This document shows, piece after piece, positions 49,192-60,280 of a stretch of DNA of 64,000 nt (its first letter is position 1; every line of letters begins with the position of its first letter). The notes below the pieces were generated by a model. It saw only the letters and a list, made by a program, of their open reading frames with translations, was not told the origin of the DNA and searched no databases. The DNA comes from Hybos culiciformis (Eukaryota; Arthropoda; Insecta; Diptera; Hybotidae), in contig OZ023273.1 of the NCBI GenBank assembly GCA_964007475.1, positions 25,469,557 through 25,533,556 of the forward strand, written 5' to 3'. Position numbers and translations under genes: made by a program.

Positions 49192-49498
49192 AACTAAAAA
49201 TGTAATCAAATATAAACTATATTAAATTGAATTATAAAATGTTTTTTATTGATTAAATATTTTTCGAAAAGAGTACCTCTAGGTATGACAAATAACGGTT
49301 TAATTGAATTAAAGAAAACTTAAAAAAAAAAAATTCATCATAAAAATAATTAATAAAAACATTAATTAAAAACATTAATTAAAAACATTAATTAAAAACA
49401 TCAATTAAATATATTAATTAAAAACTTTAATGTGAAGAATGCATCTGATTCTTTGATTTCATGATTTTCTTAAAATTGGGCGTTTTGTTTGATAACTG

Positions 49499-50305
49499 GG
49501 GTGGAATCATATAACAATTGTCACCGGTCGACAATCGACGATTGTCACAAAATTTAACAATTTTCGACTTTTTGCTTTATGTAATTTTAAAAGGTGGAAA
49601 ATTCATTTCTCATAATTTTATTGAGAAGGCGGTGACCAAACCCCCAAGTCCAAGAGGATTTTTTCAGGAAACCCTCCGTTCCGGAGATATGGCCCTCAAA
49701 GTTTTCATACACACCAAAATAAGATTGTTCCGAAAAAAATTGTTTGGATTTGACATTCGGGGCACCTCCTCTACCCCCTCTCCAAAAATAGGGCAAATAG
49801 GAGCAAAAAAAATTTCCTGTATAAGAAACATATGAAAAATTTGGTGGGTCATATTTCCGAAACGGGGGCTTTCGTGGAAAAATCCTGTTGGATTTCGAGG
49901 TTTAGTCATCGCATCTACCTCCTCCCCAAATTTCAGCCAAATCGACGTTCATTTACTATAGAAACGACCAAAAAATAGCTGTCGTTTAATTTTGATAGAC
50001 AATTCACGATAATTTAAGTTAAAGGAAACAAATTTTTTTTATCGACAATTGACTACAAAATTTCAGAAAAGTCGGTACATAATTCTTCGCTTTTCCTCTA
50101 CAAATTTTACAAATATTTTATAAATTAAGGTTTACTTTATAAACTAGTTATCCTTTCAAGTTATTTATTGAGTTTTACTACCTTTTTATTTCAAAATGAC
50201 GATGACGATTAGATACGTGAAGCATAATTTTCATTGTCCATAGAAATTGATCGTGTTTGAAATTGTCGATTGTCACAAAGACCACAAAGTTACATAATTC
50301 CACCC
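49499..50305. mobile_element. 807-bp TIR element, unit 6 only
   Basis: Ends GGGTGGAATCATATAAC and, inverted, GGGTGGAATTATGTAAC. If the flanking CTG (49496-49498 and 50306-50308) is the duplication, it is 3 bp. Other units have the uninterrupted AACTGAACTCG. Subterminal GACAATCGACGATTGTCAC palindromes. Open frames inside (such as 49518-49835) carry no recognised domain. Superfamily unassigned. Confidence 0.78.
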
Positions 50306-50333
50306 CTGAACTCGCGTATAAATCGTCGGCTGA

Positions 50334-51650
50334 GAATTTAATTGTCGTATGTAGATTTTGTCAGTTTTAGGATTATGATCATTTCTTAAGTTTTCGAGGC
50401 TGAATTTTCTTTTGCCGCAATCAGTTTTTTTATTTCTCTATTAGTTTTCGAGATATTCAGCTTGTATTTTGTTGTATGTATCATAAAAGAAACATTTTGA
50501 GGGAATAATTGTCGTATACGTTGAATTTTTGCCACATACGACAAATATGGATATAAAAATATGTATAATTTTTTTATTTTTATTTTTTGTCGTATGCATA
50601 TTACGACGGTATTTTCGGTGTGAAATGAGTATTGTATTAAGAATCAATAATTTTTTGAAATCAATAACACAAAAGTTTAAATAATTTTTATCAAAAAATA
50701 TATGAATTGTTCTAAAATTTTTAACATTGTTGTTAGACATGGAACGATCAACTTTATCAAAATCACCTTTTTTAAAAGGGTATGTTATGATAAATAAATG
50801 GTGTTATAGACAGCTACTTAAAAAATAACGAAAGATCTTGACTACAAAGATGTCAATTTAAAAATTTTAAAACCAAGAGCTTCAGTTTTTAAATTATTTT
50901 CTATTTAATCGAAAGAACTTTTTTACCAACAACTTCCGTTCACCAAATGCAAGTTTGTAAAGTACCACTTTCGCTTAATTTTTCTTCTTAAACTTTCGCT
51001 TAATTTTTCGGAACTGCTATAAAAAGTTTTTGTAGAAATGAATTTGTTATTTGATTATTTTAATTTTCTTGAAACTTTAATTAGTTTTTCTATTAAGGCT
51101 GTACGTGGAAATTTTTTTCATTTTTATTAGCGAGCGTTGAAAGTATTTTAAAGTTATTGATTGTTATTTTTTGAAGTATTGATTGAAAATGTTGAATTAT
51201 TTACTAAAAATTTTTAAGAAATGTTTGATTGAATATTATTTATTTTGATTTTTATTAGAAAATATATTTCTCAATTCATTATTTCTAAAAGAGACATTGC
51301 AATCTTGTACAAAAGTACTACTTATCTAGAACAAAATGTCGATATACAACAAAGTTATCTAAATTATTTTGAATTTGTATGTCGTATGTAAGAATTTCAA
51401 CATTAATTTGTCGTATGTCAGCATTTACTGAATAAACTAATTTCGAGGAAAATTAAAAATTTCTCCATTATTAATTCCTGGAAAGCTTTCATATTCGGAA
51501 CATAAAATCTTCAATAAATTTACTAAATTTTCATTTAAAGTGTGAAGAAGATCCAACCGTTACGAAAAAAGCTACCAGCTGTTAAACTTTAAAATCGATT
51601 TTCTCAAAACTAACGAACTCTACATACGACATTTAAATTCTGAGCCGACG
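50334..51650. mobile_element. TIR transposon with GTCGTATG motifs, unit 6
   Basis: 1317 bp; starts 28 bp after the 807-bp element ends. Same position as in other units. Confidence 0.7.
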
Positions 51651-51742
51651 AAATGTGCCTTAACTGATATTTTGGTTTGAATGACAGGTAGTGTTAATAA
51701 TGCAAGATCACAATAGCATTGGCTAAAATACACGGGTATATT

Positions 51743-52394
51743 CAGGCCCGGATTTACATAATTTGGCGCCTTGGGCGGTTTTTGAAAATTGCCAAAAGTT
51801 ATTTATGATAAATGAAAAAAATACTACTAAAGTTAATGTATAGAATTATAGATATATCTTTATTTTTTAATTTATAAGCATTTTTTTCCTAATTTTATTG
51901 TAACAAATTTTTCGAAAACTTCTACAAACGATATTTTGTATAATATTTAATTTTCTATTGCTAAGATCATAAAATCATTAAATTTGTCATCACATAAGGT
52001 TGATCTCAAGTTAGTTTTTATTCTTCTCAGTGCAGAAAACGACCTTTCTGCTGAACAATTAGATGCTGGAGTTGATAAAAATATTCTTAACATAATTTCT
52101 ATATTTGGATAGACATCTGACAAAAATTGATATAAATAAAAAACTAGGAGATCTCTGTGCAAGATGTTCACTTTTTTTGTTTTTTTGCATTATAATTGTA
52201 TTATTATAAGAAAAAAATTTATTTTTAAAAAATTGTTTTTCATTTTTTGCTATGGGTAAAAATAATTTTTTTTTCCTCCCTAAAATTAGCGAAATTTTGC
52301 TGAAAGCGAAATTTCACGGAACGAATTTTGCGCCCTTTTGAAAAGTTGCGCCCGTGGCATTTGCCCCATTTGCCCATAGGTAAATCCGGAACTG
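51743..52394 (-). mobile_element. hAT element fragment with dimerisation domain, unit 6
   Basis: 652 bp, almost identical to the unit 5 copy, GGTATATT duplications at 51735-51742 and 52395-52402. Minus-strand hATC frame at 51947-52171. Confidence 0.86.
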
Positions 52395-53049
52395 GGTATA
52401 TTGCACAAAAAAAATTACATGAATTTGGTGGACTTCGAACCGCTACCGATGTTTCTGTTTTTGGCTGCTTTATTTAAAAATTGTAAATTTAATTTGGTGA
52501 TTGATTGTAAACTTTCCGAGGAAAATGTGAATAAGTTAAACACCTTTTTTTTTTTATGAAATAAAATTTGTCACGCGGAACTCCTAAATCTTTTCGTGGA
52601 ACCCCAGGGTTCCACGGAACACACTTTGGGAACCAATGAATTAGATGAATGTAGGGTTGTTTATGCATTATTTTTTGCCAAAAATTTTCGAATAATTTGC
52701 ATCGTGTAAAATACGTATTGCTTTTCAAAATCGGTGTTTTCAAACGAAAAGATTTTAGAAACCAATATGCCAATATATAAACGAATTAAATATGCAACTT
52801 ATATATGTGGAATTTAAATATATTTATATTCGATTTTCCTTAAAAATAAAAGAGTTAATGAACTGAAACAAGTAGAAACATAATGTAATAATTTGTTAAT
52901 TAAGGAATCAATTTGTTTTGTGTTGAAAATTAATTTTACTAGATGAAGGTAGCATGAACAATTTTAAAAAAATTCCTCCGAATCGTCGGAGTTTTAAAAA
53001 AATTGTTTTTGTTCATTAAATTTCTAATCATATACAATTTTTATTGCAG

Positions 53050-53097
53050 CCTATGGAAGAACCTAAAAAACTTGACTATAGAAATTATTATGGTTAA
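53050..53097 (+). CDS. Alternative terminal exon 2B, unit 6
   Basis: PMEEPKKLDYRNYYG then TAA; phase 0, unchanged although exon 2A of this unit is strongly altered. Upstream donor is at 48405. Confidence 0.5.
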   Translation, partial: PMEEPKKLDYRNYYG

Positions 53098-54086
53098 AAC
53101 TAAAAATGTAATCAAATATAAACTATATTAAATAGAATTATAAAATGTTTTTTATTGATTAAATATTTTTCGAAAAGAGTACCTCTCGGTACGACAAATA
53201 ACAGTTGGTTAGTTGCAAACTTACCGTTAGGAAGATTTATTTCTATTACTTATTTTTATGTGAGGAACTCTTTAAAATATAACTTACTAAAAATTTTAAG
53301 ATATTGAGGACAAACAGGTTGTGTTTTGCAAACAAAAAATCACACCGTTTTTAAAGGCCTGGACGTATATCTATACCATAAAGAATATAAAAAACCGATG
53401 AAACTAATTCAAGCAACTAATATTTTCAAAGAAAAGAAAGACCTAAGTTGGTAATTTGGATACAATATAATATTTAGGTCCAATTCGGATTGCAATGAAT
53501 TTTATTATGTAACATACAATTTATTTCTAAATCTTGATTCAAACTAATAAAACATTGGCTTGGGAAAACAAATTACCAAACAACATTACATTTTAAATTC
53601 AGGCGCAATAAAAATATTAAAAGGTCTAATGAAGATGCTCGAGGTTCATTCAACCATTTCGCTGTCTAATGTAAAAACTTGGAAATTCAATTATTGAAAA
53701 TAGTTTTTTCGGAGATAAATTGCTTTTTAGTTAGGCGATGAATTGCTGGCGATTCATATTTTATGTTTTTTTTTGTTTCTTTTATGTTTCGGTATGAAAA
53801 CAAAATTTTTGCAATCTAAAAATGTATCTCCAAAAGGGAGCATTACCGAGAAAAAAGCTTTGATTTGGTGGTTTGGGCACCGCCTCTAACCCCTCACCCT
53901 TCCTGCAGTTTAACCGTGTTTTATGTATTTTATGTTTTTGTTTTTTTAATTTTTTTGTTTTTGAATCTGTTGAATTTCTGGCGATGAATTGTTAGTGATG
54001 AATTACTGGCGATGAATTACTGGCAATGAATTACTGGAGACGAGCTACTGGCGATGAATCAGCCGCTTATTAAATATAATATATCA

Positions 54087-55011
54087 CACGGAGAGAAATC
54101 CAATCAGATATTATGATTATGACGATTGTACATATGCGTAAAGCAGTCAGAGAACTCAGCTCTTAATAACTAATCATAAACCGTAAATATTAATCATAAA
54201 CAATGACTAAGGGTAAAAACAATCACTATGACTGCAAAATCATAAATCCTGCAACCCAATAATATCGATTTCATTTCTTACGTCTTAAAAGCGAGTAATG
54301 GCTGCTATTTTACATAAGAAAATAAAATTTAAGTTTTTTTTATTAATTTTTTTTATTTAATTTTTTTTTATTTAATTTTCATTTATTTAATTTTTTTTTA
54401 TTTTATTTTAATATTTTTTTAATTTATTAAATTTTATTTATTATATTTTTATTAAATTTATAATTTTATTTCTTATGTCTTCTTCCGGATTCGAACCTGG
54501 GTCTTTAGCATTGCAATCCGCCAACACTACCACTCAGCTACGGTATTGAAATTTAAAATGTACATAAAATAGAAAATATAAATTTAGTATACACATTTTC
54601 TGTGTGGTGTGTTGGCTATTTGTAATGTTAAGGACGCAGGTTCGAATCCCGAAGAAAGCAAAAAAATTTTGGTTTTTTATTTTTTTTTAGCGACATTACA
54701 GAAAATTTCAACTATGTACTATTATTTTAGTAATTAAAGTAAATAATCTGAATTTTAATCACCGAAAATAAAATAAAAAGTTAAAAAATAAATGTTTTTG
54801 TATTAATCATAACTTATGACTAGCATGATTAAGCATCATAACTTATGATTTCAGGTAAATCATAAGATAATCACGATGTATAACGTAGTAATTATATGCA
54901 GAGATTATTCATCTTGCGCGAAGATTTTTAATCATAGGGCTATTTTTTCGTTATGATTAGGAGTCTATGACTGATATAATCATATTGAATGAAAAGGCAT
55001 TTCTCTGCGTG
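54087..55011. mobile_element. 925-bp TIR element with two inverted tRNA-like segments, unit 6 only
   Basis: Ends CACGGAGAGAAATCC and, inverted, CACGCAGAGAAATGCC. Inserted two bases into the hAT terminus: CA precedes it and CAGGGACTG follows it, so the apparent duplication is CA. The interior is strongly AT-rich. It carries a minus-strand tRNA-like stretch (about 54482-54546: TAGCTGAGTGGTAG A-box-like and GGTTCGAATCC B box) and a weaker plus-strand relative (about 54603-54655, GGTTCGAATCC). Both have the stem TTGGC/G(C,T)TAA with a 10-nt loop, so neither folds as a normal tRNA. Superfamily unassigned. Confidence 0.75.
54482..54546 (-). other. tRNA-like segment, not a functional tRNA
   Basis: Has D-arm-like AGCTGAGTGGTAG and T-arm GGTTCGAATCC, but the anticodon loop is 10 nt, the T stem has mismatches and no paired acceptor stem is evident. 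Could act as an internal RNA polymerase III promoter, as in tRNA-derived SINEs. Confidence 0.45.
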
Positions 55012-57628
55012 CAGGGACTGAAACGTTGAAAAAATTGGGTTGAGGTTTAAGTTCGAGTTAATCAAAATAAAAAGTTAAGGTTGGCTTCAGGGTTCCGGTT
55101 TGGTTCAAAATTTAGAAAAAAAAAGAATAATATTTTTTATTTATTTTTAAAAAAAATTTCCATTTATTTTTCAAATAAACTTTCGTTTAACTTAATTATT
55201 AAAATATTTTTTGAGTTTTCTTCTTTTAAATTGTGGCTTTGTGGTGATGATATAAATTTTAAAGCTGAAAAAGCCCGAACTGCGAAGATGATTTGGAACA
55301 TTTTATGTTGCTACCAAAATCCTAAAGTACTTTATACTTTTGCCAGCCTTGGATAATTTTCGTATATTTCCATCTCATTTTTAATGGAACTATCAACGGA
55401 AGAAATGGCATTTAGATTTGCCGATTTTGTTTGAGAACACTTTTCTTTCTTTTTTAAAACTTGTTCAAGAGTGTCCTCATCTTCTTCTGAAGAACCAGAA
55501 ATTTCTTTCCTCATCAAATTCTCTTCTCTCTCCTTTTGTAAATTTTTAAGAATTTTTATTGTTTTTAAAATTTGGCATTTAGCATTGCAAATATCTTCGC
55601 GACTTAGCATTAATCTAAATCTGCTATCTAGATATGCTGCTGCAATCAAACATTGACTATTATATTAATAAAGTTATTTTCTCTTTTAATAATATTCGAA
55701 TATAATTCTTCCGATTTATTTGGTAATTTTTTGTTAGCTCTAATTTAGAACTTAGCCAGATTCCATTAAAAATCAACTAAATTCATTTGTTCTTCCTGTA
55801 GTTTAAGCTTTAATTTTTTTACAAGTGCAAAAACTGTCTTTCATAGTTAATTCAGCATTCATTAAATCCGAACAAAACCTTCTGTATTCCAATAGGACTT
55901 TTATCATGTCGTAAGTCGAGTTCCACCTAGTTTTACAGTCTAGTACGGCTTTTTTCATGTTTAACTTTTAAGCTAAAGAAAAAATATTCGGTGTTCGTAA
56001 TGTTTTGCAAATAGCTCTGCATTCATCTAGTGTTCTCTTAAAAGCATGACTAGATATAGCAATTGGACACTATGAGCAACACATGAATAATATTTGGGTT
56101 CGAATTATGCTAATGTTTCTGCTCCTTCATTTTCAATATTAGATAGAGCGTTTTCTTCCGCTTTGTCAAATCCCTTGTCCGTTTGAAAGTTTTCATAATA
56201 GTCTTTTAATAATATATATTTTTCCCGTTACCTGACGTAATTGAATAAATTTGCTGCAATTTGATGTCATAACAATCAAGAACATTGATGATAGGATTTT
56301 TTATGTAGACTCCTTATTGGCGATTTTGAGCCTCATGCATTTCTTTTTCCGTCGAAAATATATGGAGCATTTATTCCTACAATGCATCTACCAAGGCAAG
56401 AAGCAGAATCAATCTTGACTGAAATTATTTTTTTGACATTTCCAATTTAATTTTATTATTAATGTTCATTGCTTTGTCGTTAACAAAATCAATTACATAA
56501 TGACTATTAACTGATATTTTTACTGTATTCATAATCGGATCGATTATTACTTTCATGCCAGAATCTTCAAAAATTGTGAAAAGACGACCAGTAACAGTTT
56601 CTAGCTTTCAATCAATGAAACCTTCATGAATATCGAGCCGTCTCGATCCAAAAAGCTCGAGCAAGCTCGCCTGTTTTTGCTTGAATGAAGATCGAGTTTT
56701 TATCTGCTAGTGGCTCGAGCTCAGCATTTTTAATGTTTTACATTTTACTTTTGTTTTTTTTTTTTATTTTATTGAACAGAAAAGTTTATATAGGGAAATA
56801 TTTCACTTCAATCTTATAAGTCCAGTCAATTTTAACAGAAAATGATACACAGAAATGGATTTTTTATGTTTTTATATTTTATGATGTTTTGTTTTTATAT
56901 TTTATGATGTTTTGTTTTTATATTTTATAATGTTTTGAAACTTTAATAATTAATAATTTTGCAATATTTATTGTAATTTTTATAATTTTGATTAGATAAT
57001 AATAATGAATTAATTAGAAGAGTAAAGTTGAATTTTATGCTCTGAAATTGGTTTTTTTATGTCATTGTTTTTTCATATGTATTTAATTTTTAAGAAGGCT
57101 CGGGTGGCTCTAGCTACCCGATCCTCATTATACAAAAAGCTTGAAGGCTCGAACTTACAAAAATGGTCGAGTTTCAAAAACCCTAATCGCACTCATTTAT
57201 GGACTAGAAAAATCAACAAATTTAATAGTAAAATTTAAGTAAGTATGTACTTACTTTACTCAAAATGAGTTTAGGATTAAATTTAATTTAAAATTCAACA
57301 AACAATAAAAAAGCACGTTCAATTTGTAGCAGAAAATCTAAATAATAATAAATAAAATACCACTAATCAATCGTTAGGCACCATTAACGTAAACGGAAAA
57401 CTTTACTATTTTCGTTTTTATGTGCAAAAATATACCGTTCGAACACGTTAGTATTGTTTTGAAATATTTGTTTTGTTGTTTTGTAATTCAAATAAACTGT
57501 GCACAGCGGAATTTTTTTAGTACAATTTTGAACCAAACGTACTTGAGTTTTGGCTGCGGATTCAGTGTTATAAAAACAGTAAACCTGAACCCATTTGGTT
57601 TCAGGTTCGCGTTCGGTTTCAGTCTGTC
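55012..57628 (-). mobile_element. hAT relic bridging units 6 and 7, internally deleted
   Basis: Starts CAGGGACTGAAAC directly after the 925-bp insertion and ends GTTTCAGTCTGTC. Same internal deletion as the unit 5 copy. The AAYLDSRFRLMLSREDICN frame (55332-55649) is the best preserved transposase piece. Two extra 23-bp TTTTTATATTTTATGATG repeats near 56875-56925. Confidence 0.8.
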
Positions 57629-58621
57629 TAATATATAAATATTCCTACGCCTAATTTGAACTTTGAAGAATCATAAAAAAACACGGCATCAAAAGGCTTT
57701 GCATAAATTATTATTTTTTTTAAAACTATACCTGTTTATAATAAAATTATACCAAATTATAATAAATTCATAATCTCATCAAATTGAAAATTAAGATTGA
57801 ATATTGAATACAATCCATTGGTTGTACGTATTCAAATTTGAAATTTGGAATTTCAAAATAGTATTATGTTTGGAATTTGGACAATACAATACAGTAAATA
57901 TAAGTCCTAAGGTTTTTTTTTTTTATAAACATAATAGATTAGTTTAGTCATGTGTTGAAAAATTATGGTCTATCATTAAAAATTGTTAGAAGAAATTATA
58001 ATATTCTCAAAGTTTCATATCACGGCCTCCTCAGTAGTGCGTACTGTGCCTGTGCACCTCTTGCACCTGCCTTGTTAAGGCACTGAATACCGCTATTAAC
58101 GAAATCCCTTTATGAATTATGAGAATAAAAAGTTATCTAGATTTAAACTAAAACAAGCTTAGCAACGGGAAATTTTAAATTTCCCATAACAATTTCAATT
58201 TTTGTGTTTACTTATAAGTGAGTTTAATTTTAAAATCGTATAAAATAAAATAAATTCGAAAAACTATAAAATAATATTTTTCTTTTCAAGCCTAAAATTA
58301 AAAATTAATAAATCAAGCAATAAAATTAAAGTTAAACAAGTCAGAATACAACTTAAGTAAGAAAACCGTTATATAACTAAATGTTGTTCGAAGAACATCA
58401 ATTAATAGCAAGTGAGTAATTAGCATTCATTTAAAATTTACATAATGATAAAAAACAGCAAAATTATAATAATGAATAAAAATTAAGGGAATAAATAAAT
58501 AAATGAATAAAGATTTAAATCCAATTTTTTATCAACTATTTAAGAAGCTGTTTTACTTGTGTAACTTTAGTTTAAAAAAAAATTCCATCAACTTTTAAAC
58601 AAAATACCTAAACTTGAAAAC

Positions 58622-60240
58622 ATGAACTTATTGCTTATCTTATTCTCAACTATGATGGTGATACAAGGTGTGTTTGGTAATGAAAAGCTAAAGGTAAGGA
58701 ACCAACTATAGATAAACTGAAAAAAAATGGAAATAGTTTTTTTTTAATTTATACTACACTTAATACAAAATATACTCGGTCATTTCCATTGAAACTTTAA
58801 ACATAGTACAATACTAAAAATAAACTACAATACTTAAGTGTTTTAACTGGATTTTCTGTAGAACCATTTAAAAGTTTCAGTATTTTTAAACCGAGTTGTT
58901 TAAAGTAGGTTTTTTAATATTACTCAACAAGAAAAAATTACAAAACGGAATCAGATGAGTTAGATGATTGTACGGTTGTTTATGCCTTAATTTTTTGCCA
59001 AGAATTTTCGAATAATTTGCATCGTGTAAAATACATATTGATTTTCGACAAAATCGGTGTTTTCAAACGAGAAGATTTTAGAAACTAATATGCCAATATA
59101 TAAACGAATTAAATATGTAAGTTATATATGTGGAATTTAATTAGAGGTGGAGCACAATATCTTATAAAGGAAACCGTACAAACGTGTTTTTTATTTAGTT
59201 TCCTAAAATTCATATTTATAGTGGATTTTCTTTAAAAATAAAAGAGTAAATGAACTGAAACAAGTAGAAACATAATGTAATTATTTGTTAATTGAGGAGT
59301 GTAATGCCCCCTTATCATTCTGTACATAACACTATATATTATAAGCTCTCTTTCTCTTATTATTATTATTCGTTAAGTTATCATAGTATTAGTTAATAAG
59401 AAAGTATAAGACATGTCTAGGTACTTAGTTTTAAGTCAGTTTATAATCACTTCTTACAGAGTAAAGATATAAATAAATAAGTCTGAAGTTTAACCACCTG
59501 TTGTTTTTATTAAAAGATACCCTAGTGGTATCACATGGCGACCGTGACAGCTGCCATTTTTGGGCAGTCTGAAATTTTTTTTAATAAATATTAAAATAAA
59601 ATTAATTCTAAAATTTTTGAATTAAAATTAATTAAAAGAAAAAAAAAAAAAAAAATATTTTAAAACTATTACATTTGAAATTTTTACTTGAAACTAAATA
59701 GAAATAAAAGTTTCAAAAAAAAAGAAGTTTTTTTTTTGATGAAAATGAAATTAATTCAAGAAAAAAAAAGGAAAAAAAAAGATGAAAAAAAAAATAAAAA
59801 TGATTTTGCTAAAGGAGAAAAAAAAAAAATAAATAAATAAAATTTTAAATAAAATGAAACATGGTCTTTCATTAAAATTTTTATGTGAAAAATAAAAAGT
59901 TAGAAATTAAAAATTAGAAATTAAGAAAACCTGAAAATAAAAATTTAATAAGGTGGAATTAAGGTGATTTGCAGGAAATATAAGAAAAAAAAAAAAAAAA
60001 AAAAACTTACGAAAACAAAAGAAAAAATGATTAGACTTACCTATACTTACCTTAAAACGTACCTAAAATAAAATGAAAATTAAAATTAATTTTTCAAAAA
60101 TAAAAAATTTGAAAAAGAGCTGAGAAAAAAAAAAAAAAAAAAAAAATAATGGCGACATAAGAATTTATAATTGAAAAAAAAAAATTTTTTTCAAAAATAA
60201 AATCACGCCATAAGACAAAAGAAAAAAGGCGCAAAAATTA

Positions 60241-60280
<40 letters not shown>

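Noticed and set aside
49518..49835. 105-codon plus-strand frame with an overlapping minus-strand frame
   Set aside because: Entirely within the 807-bp TIR element; no recognisable domain in either frame.
54482..54546. Functional tRNA gene (Cys- or Ala-like anticodon)
   Set aside because: Ten-nucleotide anticodon loop, mismatched T stem and no acceptor stem; kept as tRNA-like.
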